Assembly (NCBI RefSeq): GCF_009807005.1
Contig: NZ_WUBR01000001.1
Location: 1,364,001-1,428,000, forward strand
Direction of reading: 5' to 3'
DNA length: 64,000 nucleotides
Source of the DNA: Aurantiacibacter rhizosphaerae
GTDB taxonomy: Bacteria > Pseudomonadota > Alphaproteobacteria > Sphingomonadales > Sphingomonadaceae
Position numbers and translations under genes: made by a program. The notes beneath the pieces were generated by a model that was not told where the DNA came from, did no database searches, and was given only the letters and a program-made list of their open reading frames with translations. Positions within the stretch are counted from its first letter, which is position 1; every line of letters starts with the position of its first letter. This document shows, piece by piece, positions 1-9,578 of the stretch.

Positions 1-2
1 AG

Positions 3-428
3 AAGCTGGGCAGCATCCAGATGAGCCGCCCTGTCGTGGTGGGCAAGGCTGGCCCCCGACTGGAACCGGGCGGCACCTTTGGGGTGACGCTGGCAGCGTT
101 TGATCGGCGTCTGGCCGAGGGGCGCTTCACCATCCGTGAGGAATGCGAGTCGGCGGGCTTTGTTAACGGGCACCCGATGGCGCACAGCCGCTGGATGCCT
201 GCGATCGAGACAGACGGCACGCAAAGTCTTAACGAAGTCGTCACCATGAGCGGTTTTGACGTGGAGAAGGGCCGCTGTTTCAAGGGCGACTTCGATATTA
301 CCTATTTCGACAGTCCGGTAGAAGAATTGCTGGATATTGCACCGCAGGAAAAGATCGCGGGATACTGGCACGAGATCGGCGTTTCCTGGCGGGCTGGCAC
401 CACGCTGGCGCGCAACAATCTGGCCTGA
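3..428 (+). CDS. Acetoacetate decarboxylase family protein, 3' part (truncated by window start)
   Basis: The reading frame is open from base 3, before the first internal ATG at 21, so the gene probably starts outside the window. About 140 C-terminal residues are visible. Their layout fits the second half of the acetoacetate decarboxylase fold: a KLG segment, a small hydrophobic strand block, a Pro-rich strand followed by a Glu-containing strand (NEVV), and a closing hydrophobic strand after a D-x-A-P turn. This is a judgement from recalled family sequence. If correct, the protein is a cytosolic beta-keto acid decarboxylase or a relative of unknown substrate. The Schiff-base lysine region lies near or beyond the missing end, so catalytic competence cannot be judged. 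It lies 181 bp upstream of a TonB receptor gene on the same strand and may belong to the same catabolic island. Confidence 0.5.
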   Translation, partial: KLGSIQMSRPVVVGKAGPRLEPGGTFGVTLAAFDRRLAEGRFTIREECESAGFVNGHPMAHSRWMPAIETDGTQSLNEVVTMSGFDVEKGRCFKGDFDITYFDSPVEELLDIAPQEKIAGYWHEIGVSWRAGTTLARNNLA

Positions 429-609
429 TCGCGCCGGCTCAACCCGCGCGGAGAGAGTGAATTTTCAACCTTCAGGCTCGCTGTTTCGGCGGGCCTGAAG
501 TCGTGCCTGCTGCAAGCGTAAAAGGGCGAATTATCATGGCCTAAATTGCCAAGCCAGATTGCCCTATCCGGCATCTCATGCACCCTCGAATTCAAGGTCG
601 GGGAAAATC

Positions 610-2982
610 ATGAACAAGTTCGGCAGTACCAAATCTCTACTTCTCGTATCCGCAGCAATCGCCGGTTTTGCGACGCCCGCATTCGCGCAGGACACCGCCG
701 CTGAACGGGCAGGGGAGCCCGAAGCGCGCGAGCGGCCCAACGAGATCGTCGTTACCGCAAGGCGGACGGAGGAATCTCTTTCCGATGTGCCGATCAGCGT
801 TGCTGCCTACAGCCAGGAATCGCTGGATGAGCAGGGCGTTCGCAATATCGATGATATCGCCAACATCACGCCCGGCGTAACCCTGACCCGCGGCGATCAG
901 CGCAATGCGGGCGCGGCCAATATCGCCATCCGCGGCATCTCCTCCACGGCGGGTTCTGCCACCACCGGCATCTATATCGACGATACGCCGATCCAGATCC
1001 GCAACATCGGTTTCTCTGCCTTCACGCCGTTCCCTGCAGTGTTCGATCTGCAACGTGTGGAAGTGTTGCGCGGGCCGCAGGGCACATTGTTCGGTGCAGG
1101 ATCGCAGGGCGGCACGGTGCGCTTCATCACGCAGCAGCCCAATCTCAATTACGTTGAAGCCTACGGGCGCGGCGAGCTGGCCTTCACGCAAGGCGGTGAT
1201 CCAAGCTACGAAATGGGCGCCGCAGTCAGCGTGCCATTGGTGGAAGGCAAGGTTGCCGGCCGGGTAAGCGGCTATTTCCGCCGCGATGGCGGTTACATCG
1301 ACCGGGTAAATTACATCAACGGCAATATCGAGGACGAGAATTCCAACCACTCCGACACGGTCGTTCTGCAAGGCGCGCTGGCAATCGAGCCGACCGAGAA
1401 CCTGACCATTCGCCCGTCGATCTTCTATCAGGACATCGATATCGCGGACGGCAATTATTACTGGGAAGACCTGTCCGATATCGACGATGGCGATTTCCGC
1501 AACGGCAACGCGCTGGCCAACACCAGCAGTGACCGTCTGCTGCTGCCTGCCCTCGCGATCGAACTCGATCTTGGCCCAGTGGCGCTGTTCTCCAACACTT
1601 CCTACTTCGATCGCAGCCAGAACGCGGTGAACGATTACACGGTGTTTGAATCCTCGCTGTGGGCACGCAACCCGTTCTTTCCCGCCGGCTATTTCGCACC
1701 GGCGTTCCAGGATAACCAGCAGGCCAATTTCACCCAGGAACTGCGCCTGCAATCCAATGATCCGGATTCGCGCTTTAGCTGGGTGGTCGGCGGGTTTTAT
1801 TCCCGCAACAAGCAGACCGCCGCGCAGCTGGTGCAGAACACCTTCCTCCCGCAGCAGATCATGGACAATTTCGGCATCACGATCGAACAGTTCTTCGGTC
1901 AGGGGCTGATCGATGGGAAATATACGTTCGTGCTGGACGATGCTGAATCGGTGGACGAACAGATCGCCGGTTTTGGCCAAGTTGATTTCCAGGTCACTGA
2001 CGAGCTGAGCCTTACGGCAGGTCTGCGCGTAAGCAGCACCAAGTTTGATGTGAACGCGCAGTTCGTTGGGCCCGTGGTCGGCCCGCCGGTGGATGACACC
2101 GGCTCGCAAAGCGAAACGCCGATCACGCCGAAGTTCGGCATCTCCTACCAGCCGGACGATGATCACCTGTTCTATGCGACGGCCGCCAAGGGCTTCCGCA
2201 TCGGCGGGTACAATCCTGCCGTGGGCCTGCCGTGCGGTGTTTCCCAAGGTGCTCCCATTCCGGGCACGCCGCTGGGCAATATCGGCCTGTCCGATCGCCC
2301 AGAACTGTATGAATCGGACTCTGTCTGGAGTTACGAGGTTGGCTCCAAGAACAGTCTGTTCGGCAACAGCGTGAATGTTGAAGCCAGCGCCTTCCTGATC
2401 AAGTGGGACAATATCCAGCAGAACGTCGGCCTCGCCTGCGGGTTTGCCTTCACCGATAATCTCGGTTCGGCCACCAGCAAGGGCTTCGACGTCGCTTTCT
2501 CGGCGCTGGTCACTGACAATCTGACGCTGGGCGGACAGGTCGGCTATGTCGATGCGAAGCTGGATGAGACGGTGAGTGCAGGTCCTTCCGCACCGCTCAA
2601 CCTGGTGACGGAGGGCGATGCGATCTCGCTCAACCCGTGGCAGGTGACGCTGAATGGCCAGTATGATTACGACATGCTCGGACAGGAAGGCTACACCCGC
2701 TTCGATTACAAGTTCCAGAGCAAGCAGAACGATCTGACGCCGGGCCTCAACCCGCTCAACGGCGGTGCCGATCTGCAATTGCTGCCGCGCCAGGAACTGC
2801 ACCTGCTGTCACTGCGCACAGGCGTGAAGACCGATCTGCTGGATATCTCGCTGTTCGTGAACAACGTGTTCAACACGCACAAGCGCCTGTTCCGCCAGCG
2901 CGACGTGCAGTTTTCACCCCTGTTCCGTGCCACCAGCCCCCGGCCGCGTACCGGCGGCGTGACCGTCACCGTGCGATATTGA
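610..2982 (+). CDS. TonB-dependent outer-membrane receptor (first of a paralogous pair)
   Basis: The protein is 790 aa with a signal peptide ending at A-F-A-Q. A TonB-box-like EIVVTARR segment follows, then a plug domain (PISVAAY, DTPI, VEVLRGPQGTLFG) and a long beta-barrel ending in aromatic VTVRY. These are the standard landmarks of an active-transport receptor powered by TonB-ExbBD. The ATG at 610 is preferred over an in-frame TTG at 559 because it begins a clean signal peptide and follows a GGGG stretch. It has no N-terminal STN signalling domain, so it is not itself a sigma-factor transducer. Only 34 bp separate it from the next gene, and it probably forms an operon with the two secreted amidohydrolases, which suggests it imports their amide-type substrate. 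The ligand is unknown. Confidence 0.9.
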   Translation: MNKFGSTKSLLLVSAAIAGFATPAFAQDTAAERAGEPEARERPNEIVVTARRTEESLSDVPISVAAYSQESLDEQGVRNIDDIANITPGVTLTRGDQRNAGAANIAIRGISSTAGSATTGIYIDDTPIQIRNIGFSAFTPFPAVFDLQRVEVLRGPQGTLFGAGSQGGTVRFITQQPNLNYVEAYGRGELAFTQGGDPSYEMGAAVSVPLVEGKVAGRVSGYFRRDGGYIDRVNYINGNIEDENSNHSDTVVLQGALAIEPTENLTIRPSIFYQDIDIADGNYYWEDLSDIDDGDFRNGNALANTSSDRLLLPALAIELDLGPVALFSNTSYFDRSQNAVNDYTVFESSLWARNPFFPAGYFAPAFQDNQQANFTQELRLQSNDPDSRFSWVVGGFYSRNKQTAAQLVQNTFLPQQIMDNFGITIEQFFGQGLIDGKYTFVLDDAESVDEQIAGFGQVDFQVTDELSLTAGLRVSSTKFDVNAQFVGPVVGPPVDDTGSQSETPITPKFGISYQPDDDHLFYATAAKGFRIGGYNPAVGLPCGVSQGAPIPGTPLGNIGLSDRPELYESDSVWSYEVGSKNSLFGNSVNVEASAFLIKWDNIQQNVGLACGFAFTDNLGSATSKGFDVAFSALVTDNLTLGGQVGYVDAKLDETVSAGPSAPLNLVTEGDAISLNPWQVTLNGQYDYDMLGQEGYTRFDYKFQSKQNDLTPGLNPLNGGADLQLLPRQELHLLSLRTGVKTDLLDISLFVNNVFNTHKRLFRQRDVQFSPLFRATSPRPRTGGVTVTVRY

Positions 2983-3016
2983 GGCCGATCAGCGAACACT
3001 CTTGAGAGGAAACAGA

Positions 3017-4774
3017 ATGACCCGACCCACCTTGCTGGCTGGAACTGCCATTACGCTCGCCACAAGTCTTGCCATCGCCACCACGGCAACGGCACACGAA
3101 CGCGATGATCTGGCCGCAGAACATGCGACAGAGATCTATTACAACGCGCAAGTGCACACGCCCGATGGCTGGGCAGAGGCCATGGCGGTGGCAGACGGGG
3201 TCATTCTGGCAACCGGTACGAATGAAGAGGTGGCGCAACTTGCAGATGCCGCCACCCGGCGCATGGACATGGGCGGTGAAACCATTCTCCCAGGTCTTCA
3301 CGATGCCCATGTCCATGTGCTGTTCGCCGGTATGGAGCAATTCGCCTGCGGGTTTGAGCCGGGCGCATCGCCGGACAGGATTGCGCAGCGGGTTGGCGAA
3401 TGCGTCGCCAATGCGCAGCCGGGTGACTGGATCACCGGCGGCAACTGGGTCGCCGCCGTGTTCGAGGATGGTCAGCAGAACCGCCAATTCCTGGATGCAA
3501 TCGCGCCCGACAATCCAGTGGTGCTGGTGGACGAATCCCACCACAGCTCCTGGGCCAATTCGCGCGCCCTGGAACTGGCGGGCATCACCCGCGACACGCC
3601 CGATCCACTGAATGGCATTATTGACCGGGATGCCAATGGCGAACCCACCGGCCTGCTGCGTGAAAGTGCAGAAGCTCTGGTGGCCAACGCGATGCCGCCT
3701 GCCAGCGTGGCAGAGCGGGAGCGGGCTCTGCGCCTCTCCACCGCGCAGATGCTGTCTTACGGGATCACGTCCTTCAACGATGCCGGCGTTACACAAGAGA
3801 ATATCGGCGTCCTTGCAGACCTCTCCGAAAGCGGCGTGATGAAGCAGCGGGTGCTGGGCTGCATCCGCTGGGCACCTCCTGGCATGGAAGGCCATGAGGA
3901 AAGCATGCAGCTCATCAACGAGCGGGGCTTTTACGAGGCCGGCCGATTTGAGCCGCGCTGCGTGAAGATCGTGCTGGATGGCGTGCCGACCGAAAGCCAC
4001 ACCGCCGCGATGCTGCGGCCCTATGTCGATAATCCGCACGGCCATTCGGACGGGCCGTCCACCGGCCTGCTGATGGTGCCGCAGGATGTGCTGAACGAGG
4101 CGGTGGCCAACTTCGATCGGCAAGGCCTGCTGATCAAGTTTCACGCGGCAGGGGACGGCGCCGTGCGCGCCGCGATCAATGCTGTCGCCCATGCGCGCCA
4201 GGTAAACGGCGCGGGTGGGCCGATGCATGATGTTGGCCACAACAGCTTCATCGATCCGCAGGACATTCCCCGTGTGCGCGAAGTGAACATGACGTGGGAG
4301 TTCTCTCCCTACATCTGGTATCCCACGCCCATTGCGGACAAGGATATTCGCCGCGCCATCGGTGATGAGCGGATGGAGCGTTGGATCCCCATCCGCGATG
4401 CGGTGGAAACCGGCGCGCTGGTGGTGGCCGGGTCTGACTGGTCCGTCGTCCCGTCCGTCAATCCATGGCTGGCGATTGAAACCATGGTAACCCGCCAGAT
4501 GCCGGGTGGCAGCAGCAACACCGTGGGTGAGGGGCAGCGTGTCGACCTGGAAACCGCCTTCAAGATCTTCACCGCCAACGGCGCTTCGCAACTGGGGGAA
4601 CGATCCACCTGGGGCTCTTTGGAGCCGGGCATGATGGCCGATTTCATCGTCACCGAGACGAACCCCTTCGAAGTGCCCATCACCAGCGTGCACAGCACCA
4701 AGGTGGCGCGCGCCTATATCGAGGGTGAACTGGTTTACGATGCCGCAAACCCCCCACAACTGACTGCCAACTGA
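3017..4774 (+). CDS. Secreted YtcJ-like amidohydrolase (paralogue 1)
   Basis: The protein is 585 aa in the amidohydrolase superfamily, YtcJ/NfdA-like group. It has a signal peptide ending near A-T-A-H and is therefore expected in the periplasm. Metal and catalytic landmarks are intact: HxH in GLHDAHVHV, a conserved lysine in KIVLDGVPTESH, histidines in KFHAAGDGAVR and in HNSF, and the late aspartate in AGSDWSVVPS. The family hydrolyses C-N bonds in amides, formamides and cyclic ureas; the exact substrate is not predictable. The start at 3017 follows GAGAGGA at 3004-3010; an upstream in-frame TTG at 3002 would sit on that ribosome-binding site. The gene is 26 bp from a close paralogue, with the same motifs in the same order, so this is a tandem duplication that has since diverged. 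Confidence 0.88.
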   Translation: MTRPTLLAGTAITLATSLAIATTATAHERDDLAAEHATEIYYNAQVHTPDGWAEAMAVADGVILATGTNEEVAQLADAATRRMDMGGETILPGLHDAHVHVLFAGMEQFACGFEPGASPDRIAQRVGECVANAQPGDWITGGNWVAAVFEDGQQNRQFLDAIAPDNPVVLVDESHHSSWANSRALELAGITRDTPDPLNGIIDRDANGEPTGLLRESAEALVANAMPPASVAERERALRLSTAQMLSYGITSFNDAGVTQENIGVLADLSESGVMKQRVLGCIRWAPPGMEGHEESMQLINERGFYEAGRFEPRCVKIVLDGVPTESHTAAMLRPYVDNPHGHSDGPSTGLLMVPQDVLNEAVANFDRQGLLIKFHAAGDGAVRAAINAVAHARQVNGAGGPMHDVGHNSFIDPQDIPRVREVNMTWEFSPYIWYPTPIADKDIRRAIGDERMERWIPIRDAVETGALVVAGSDWSVVPSVNPWLAIETMVTRQMPGGSSNTVGEGQRVDLETAFKIFTANGASQLGERSTWGSLEPGMMADFIVTETNPFEVPITSVHSTKVARAYIEGELVYDAANPPQLTAN

Positions 4775-4800
4775 CCGCCAACTGAGGGATATCCGAGACC

Positions 4801-6501
4801 ATGAAAATGCAGGCGAAAACCATCCTCCTGGCCGGCGCCGTCATGCTGGCGGCACCCGCATCGGCGCAGTTCAACCAGCCCAACACCTATGATCCTACCG
4901 AAGCGGACCTGATTATCGAGGATGCCCGGATCTACACGCCGGATGGCTGGGTAAGTTCCGTTGCCATTGCCGACGGTGTGATCGTGGCGGTGGGCGATGA
5001 TGCCGCCGTCGCGCCACATCGCGCGGCAACCACGCAGGTGATGGATCTGGATGGCCGGATGGTGATGCCGGGCCTGCACGATATGCATGTTCATCCGCTT
5101 GGTGCAGGCATGGCACAATCGGCTTGCGACATTCCCCATGGTTCCAATGCAGAGGCCGCGCTGGCGGTGATTGCCGATTGCGCCGCCAATGCGGAGCCGG
5201 GCGACTGGATCACCGGCGGCGGGTATGACAACAACTCCCTTGGCACCACGCCCACGCGTATCATGCTGGACGAGGTTGCCCCGGACAATCCGATCATCCT
5301 GCGCGATATCAGCGGGCACAGCGCCTGGGCCAACTCACGCGCGCTGGCGATTGCAGAGATCGACCGCGACACCGCCGATCCCGATGGCGGCATTATCGAA
5401 CGCGATGCCGCAGGCGACCCTTCCGGCGTGTTGCGCGAAGCGGCAGCGATGCTGGTCTCTGTCCGCATACCGGAGGTTTCGGTGGAAGAAGGCGCGGCTG
5501 CGCTGCTCTGGTCGCTGGATGAAATGATGTCCTACGGGATCACCGCGTTTGACGATGCCGGCGTTTCGGAAACCACGGCGCGCGCATATGACATGCTGGC
5601 CGATCGCGGCGATCTGAAACTGCGGGCGCGCGGGTGCTTGTGGGGCCGCGACATGTCCCTGATTGCGCGGCACATGGAGTTTGCGCGCGACAAGTTCTCT
5701 CCCACTTGCGTGAAGCTGATGCTGGATGGCGTGCCGACGGACGGACACACCGCCGCCATGGTGGACCCCTATGTGGATGGCGGCCATTCCGATCACGATC
5801 AGACCGCGCGCGAGCGTGGCCTGCTGATGATCCCGCAGGATGAGCTGAACACCCTCGTCGCCGATCTGGATCGTCGCGGCTTCACCGTGAAGTTCCACGC
5901 CGCAGGCGATGCCGCGGTGAGGGCAGGGCTGAACGCAATCGAATTCGCGCGAGAGCAGAATGGCTTCAGCGGCCAGTATCACAATGTGGGCCACAACAGC
6001 TTCGTGCAGATGGATGATATCGCCCGTGCGCGCGACATGTTCGCCACCTTCGAATTCTCTCCCTACATCTGGTATCCCACGCCCATCATCGGGGACATTC
6101 GCGCCGCCGTGGGTGAGGAGCGGATGAAGCGCTGGATCCCTGTGAAGGACGCGCTGGATGCAGGCGCGCATGTCGTGGCAGGATCGGACTGGAGCGTTGT
6201 CCCCTCGGTCAATCCGTGGATCGCTATCGAGACATTGGTCACCCGCCAGGTGCCGGGCGGCGGCGGTGAGGTGCTGGGCGCGCAGGAGCGTATCACGCTG
6301 GAGCAGGCGATCGATATCTTCACCCGCCAGTCTGCCGAGCAGATGAATTCCGGCCACGCCACAGGCACGATCGAGACAGGCAAGCTGGCCGATATGATCG
6401 TGCTTGATCGTAATATCTTCGAAGTGCCGATCACCGATGTTCATGACACGAAAGTGCTGATGAGCTTCGTGGGCGGAGAGCTGGTGTATCAGGCGCAGTA
6501 A
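4801..6501 (+). CDS. Secreted YtcJ-like amidohydrolase (paralogue 2)
   Basis: The protein is 566 aa with a signal peptide (cleavage near A-S-A-Q), so it is periplasmic. The metal-binding set is complete: GLHDMHVHPLG (HxH), KLMLDGVPTDGH, KFHAAGDAAVR, HNSF and AGSDWSVVPSVNPW. It shares long stretches with the preceding gene, for example EFSPYIWYPTPI and the block around the last aspartate, but differs in the N-terminal third that shapes the substrate pocket. The two genes are probably co-transcribed with the receptor upstream. They may cleave related amides, or act on successive products. It is followed by a strong hairpin at 6567-6604 that would end the transcript. The family call is secure; the substrate is unknown. 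Confidence 0.88.
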   Translation: MKMQAKTILLAGAVMLAAPASAQFNQPNTYDPTEADLIIEDARIYTPDGWVSSVAIADGVIVAVGDDAAVAPHRAATTQVMDLDGRMVMPGLHDMHVHPLGAGMAQSACDIPHGSNAEAALAVIADCAANAEPGDWITGGGYDNNSLGTTPTRIMLDEVAPDNPIILRDISGHSAWANSRALAIAEIDRDTADPDGGIIERDAAGDPSGVLREAAAMLVSVRIPEVSVEEGAAALLWSLDEMMSYGITAFDDAGVSETTARAYDMLADRGDLKLRARGCLWGRDMSLIARHMEFARDKFSPTCVKLMLDGVPTDGHTAAMVDPYVDGGHSDHDQTARERGLLMIPQDELNTLVADLDRRGFTVKFHAAGDAAVRAGLNAIEFAREQNGFSGQYHNVGHNSFVQMDDIARARDMFATFEFSPYIWYPTPIIGDIRAAVGEERMKRWIPVKDALDAGAHVVAGSDWSVVPSVNPWIAIETLVTRQVPGGGGEVLGAQERITLEQAIDIFTRQSAEQMNSGHATGTIETGKLADMIVLDRNIFEVPITDVHDTKVLMSFVGGELVYQAQ

Positions 6502-6566
6502 AGAGGAGGGTCAGGCCGAAAGCTTCTTCGGTCCTCGGGCTTCCACCGCCTTTTCATCATGTAAAT

Positions 6567-6604
6567 AGCAAAGCCAGCGCCTGCTTGCGGGTGCTGGCTT
6601 TGCT
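6567..6604 (+). terminator. Strong hairpin after the amidohydrolase pair
   Basis: The arms are AGCAAAGCCAGCGCC (6567-6581) and GGTGCTGGCTTTGCT (6590-6604). They pair over 15 bp with one G-T wobble around an 8-base loop. There is no clear T tract, so it may be a weak intrinsic terminator, a bidirectional one, or an mRNA-stabilising stem. Confidence 0.6.
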
Positions 6605-6817
6605 GCGTTGTTGAGAGCAGCGACCTTGCGGCTGCAGCATCGGCTAAATCCCCATCTCAGGCTGTTAAATGGGGCGATAATCTCTGTTTCACCTGCGAAA
6701 TTTCCTGTTTCCCGATCAAGGGGCTGGCGCGTCTTTTTAAGGCGTGTTCCAGCCGATCTGTCGGTCACCTGTCATCAGCGTTGCTGACCCCCGGAACGCA
6801 GCCCCCACCGCCACTGT

Positions 6818-6830
6818 ACCCCCGCAGGGT
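6818..6830. promoter_or_regulatory. Palindrome ACCC-N5-GGGT upstream of second TonB receptor
   Basis: ACCC-CCGCA-GGGT is a short inverted repeat 103 bp before the receptor start at 6934. The same spaced pattern recurs at 13245, 13291 and 16541, always between genes of the amide-catabolism island. This suggests an operator, possibly for the LuxR-type protein encoded at 10918. The link to that protein is inference. Confidence 0.4.
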
Positions 6831-6933
6831 GACTTGCTGATCGCGAGGGTGAGGGGGACTATCGGGCCAATCGATAAAAAGACGCAGGCGAGGAACGGTT
6901 CAACAAATACCGACATGAATGGGGAAGTCGAAA

Positions 6934-9504
6934 ATGCGAAAACTAATCTTGCTGGCAGGTGCATCACTTGGCGCTTTTTCCGCCGGTTCTGCTGCGGCCC
7001 AGACGGCCGCGCCGAATGATACGGACACTGCGGCGAACCGGACCGACACCATAGTGGTGACGGCAACCCGCCGGGCGGAATCGATTGAGCGTACTCCGGT
7101 CAGCGTTTCGGCCTTCGGCACCGAAACACTGGAAGCGGTGGGTGCCAAGCAGATCGACGATCTTGTCAGCCTGACGCCCGGCCTTGAGCTTGGCCGCACC
7201 CTTACAGGCTCGAACAATATCTCCATTCGCGGGATCGCGTCCGGTGCCGGCGCGGGCACGACCGGTGTCTATATCGACGATACGCCGATCCAGGTGCGCA
7301 ACCTTGGCTATGGCGCGGGCACGGCATTTCCGGAGATTTTCGACCTTGAGCGGGTGGAGGTTCTGCGCGGTCCGCAAGGCACGCTGTTCGGTGCTGGATC
7401 GGAAGGCGGCACAGTCCGCTTCATCCAGACTGCGCCCGAAATGTATGACTGGTCCGCCTACGGACGCGCTGAAATTTCCACCACGCACAATGGCGATGAA
7501 TCGTATGAGGCCGGTGCTGCCATCGGCGGGCCGATCGTGCCGGGTGTCCTGGGCTTTCGTGGCCACGTCTATTATCGCAAGGATGGCGGATATGTTGACG
7601 CGGTACGGGCGGATGTCACGCCCGCTGTCGACCCCGCAACCGGCAATCCGCCAGCGCCGGAATATCCCTATGCCAACCTTGTCGATTTCAACACGACGGA
7701 GGTTTTGCGCAAAGACACCAACAGTTCCAACGCGCTGACGGCGCGACTGGCGCTGGAGTTCCGCCCGAATGACTGGCTGAGCATTTCGCCATCGGTCAGC
7801 TACCAGCGCCTGCGCCGCGACGATGGCCTTGGCGCATTCTGGCTGGCAGGGTCTGACCTGGACGATGCGGATTATGTGCGCCGCGTCAATTTTCAGGGTG
7901 CACCCGGCTCCAATCCGCTGTTCACACAGGTCGATATTCCTGACCTGGAAGCATCAGAGGATACGTTCTGGCTTTACGCAGTCGATGCCGAAATCGATCT
8001 GTCCGACACGGTCCAGCTAATTAGCAGCACGTCCTACTTTGATCGGGAAAGCGAGACATTCCTGGATTTCACCGTCATCGATGCATTCCAGTATGCATTC
8101 GAATTTTTCGTGCCTGAAGGCTACAAATCAATGTCCGCCTATGGCGTGGCGCAGGAGAATTTCGTTCAGGAAATCCGCTTGCAATCCACCGATACCTCGT
8201 CCCGCTTCAACTGGGTGCTGGGCGGCTTCTATTCCCGCAACAAGCAGGGATCTACGCAGAACATCGGCAACAACTTCGTTTCCAATCTACCGGTTCTTCC
8301 ATTGTTCGGCGGCGTTGCGGGCGGGCAACCGTTCGGACCGGGGTCTTCTGCGGTGGAGAATGCCTTCGGCACACCGCTGCTCGGTCCCAAGAACAGCTCC
8401 TATATCGAAAACCGCGATCTGACGGAAAAGCAGCTGGCAGGCTTTGGCCAGGTTGAATACGAAGTGATCGAAGATCTTACGCTGATCGCCGGGGTACGTG
8501 TTGCCAAAAACGATCTAGAACTTGACGCAACCTTCCGAGGCCCGCTCAACAATGATAACGCGCCCTATGGTGCACCTTGTCCTGCGGGTGAAACCTGTGT
8601 TGTCGGCTCTGGCACATTCGCGCCCGTTTACGTGGACACATCCGGCTTCAAGAATTCCGAAACCGCGATCACGCCAAAGTTCGGCATTTCGTGGCAGGCA
8701 ACGCAGGATCACCTGTTCTACGGCACGATTGCCAAGGGATTCCGCCCGGCGGGTGTGAACGCCCGCGTGCCGGCAAAGTTCTGTGGACCTGACCTTGCGA
8801 ACATCGGCTATGTCGATGGGCAGGGCAATGCCAGCCAGCCTGCGGTCTATGGCTCTGATTCAGTCTGGAGTTACGAAGCAGGTTCCAAGAACCGCTTCGC
8901 CAACGGGCGCGTAAATATCGATCTCAGCGCCTATTACATCGATTGGTCGAACATCCAGAACAGCGTTTTCCTGCCCACCTGCCTCTATGCCTTTGTCGAT
9001 AATCTTGGCGATGCGACATCCAAGGGTATCGATCTTGCTATCGATCTTGAACCGGTTGACGATCTGCGCATCGGCGGCACCGTGGGTTATAATTCCACCA
9101 CCTATCAAGATGATGTCATCACGCCCGATGGCACCGTGCTGGGTGCGGCGGGCACGCCAATCGGCGAAACGCGGCCCTGGCGCTTCTCGCTTTACGGGCA
9201 GTATGATTTTGATCGCTTCTATGGCCGTGCCGATGTCGCTCATCTTACCTCGGCGCGGGAATACGGGGAAACCGATCCGGCATCACCGCAGTTCGATCCG
9301 CTGCTGCGGCCGCTGGAATCATACACCACGGTTAACCTTCGCGGCGGTGCAAAATTCGATGAACTCGATGTTTCGATATTCGTCGAGAACCTCACCAACG
9401 CAACGCCGCTTTTCGGGCTCGACGCGCAGTTCAACAACGTGGTTTACACAGCCTCGTCCCTGCGTCCGCGCACGGTCGGGCTGACTGTTGCATACCGTTA
9501 CTGA
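6934..9504 (+). CDS. TonB-dependent outer-membrane receptor (second of a paralogous pair)
   Basis: The protein is 856 aa with a signal peptide ending at S-A-A-A-Q. A TIVVTATRR TonB-box-like segment, a plug (PVSVSAFGTE, DTPIQVRN, VEVLRGPQGTLFG) and a beta-barrel ending in VAYRY follow. It resembles the receptor at 610 closely in the plug, including the shared YIDDTPIQ string, but has longer barrel loops, with a Cys pair around GAPCPAGETC. An ATG at 6919 is in frame, but the ATG at 6934 is better placed behind GGGGAAG (6921-6927). It probably heads a transcript with the APC permease and the LuxR-type gene, and it has a palindrome in its promoter region. It imports an unknown ligand, likely related to that of the first receptor. 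Confidence 0.9.
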   Translation: MRKLILLAGASLGAFSAGSAAAQTAAPNDTDTAANRTDTIVVTATRRAESIERTPVSVSAFGTETLEAVGAKQIDDLVSLTPGLELGRTLTGSNNISIRGIASGAGAGTTGVYIDDTPIQVRNLGYGAGTAFPEIFDLERVEVLRGPQGTLFGAGSEGGTVRFIQTAPEMYDWSAYGRAEISTTHNGDESYEAGAAIGGPIVPGVLGFRGHVYYRKDGGYVDAVRADVTPAVDPATGNPPAPEYPYANLVDFNTTEVLRKDTNSSNALTARLALEFRPNDWLSISPSVSYQRLRRDDGLGAFWLAGSDLDDADYVRRVNFQGAPGSNPLFTQVDIPDLEASEDTFWLYAVDAEIDLSDTVQLISSTSYFDRESETFLDFTVIDAFQYAFEFFVPEGYKSMSAYGVAQENFVQEIRLQSTDTSSRFNWVLGGFYSRNKQGSTQNIGNNFVSNLPVLPLFGGVAGGQPFGPGSSAVENAFGTPLLGPKNSSYIENRDLTEKQLAGFGQVEYEVIEDLTLIAGVRVAKNDLELDATFRGPLNNDNAPYGAPCPAGETCVVGSGTFAPVYVDTSGFKNSETAITPKFGISWQATQDHLFYGTIAKGFRPAGVNARVPAKFCGPDLANIGYVDGQGNASQPAVYGSDSVWSYEAGSKNRFANGRVNIDLSAYYIDWSNIQNSVFLPTCLYAFVDNLGDATSKGIDLAIDLEPVDDLRIGGTVGYNSTTYQDDVITPDGTVLGAAGTPIGETRPWRFSLYGQYDFDRFYGRADVAHLTSAREYGETDPASPQFDPLLRPLESYTTVNLRGGAKFDELDVSIFVENLTNATPLFGLDAQFNNVVYTASSLRPRTVGLTVAYRY

Positions 9505-9578
9505 TTAAACTTCGGCGCGGGTCGATTGGGCAGTGTCCGGTCGGCCCGTGTTGATCGAACAGGAGCAGATTCCACGAC

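Larger units (their letters stand above)
6502..6933. other. Intergenic region, 432 bp, with hairpin and palindrome
   Basis: There is no convincing gene here. A minus-strand open frame at 6511-6768 has no recognisable features and is composed of basic, Arg-rich translation typical of a chance frame. The stretch holds the hairpin at 6567-6604 near its left end and the NCCC-N5-GGGT palindrome at 6818-6830, about 100 bp before the next receptor gene. It therefore looks like a transcription end followed by a regulated promoter. Confidence 0.6.

Noticed and set aside
637-2802. Very long minus-strand open frame (721 codons) opposite the first TonB receptor
   Set aside because: Its translation has no domain, its composition follows from the GC-rich codon usage of the opposite gene, and the plus-strand receptor is unmistakable.
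2966-4759. Minus-strand open frame of 597 codons opposite the first amidohydrolase
   Set aside because: Same explanation: a shadow of the plus-strand gene, His- and Gly-rich with no motif.
6511-6768. Possible 85-codon minus-strand gene in the 6.5-6.9 kb gap
   Set aside because: No recognisable features, no good ribosome-binding site noted, and it crosses the hairpin at 6567-6604.
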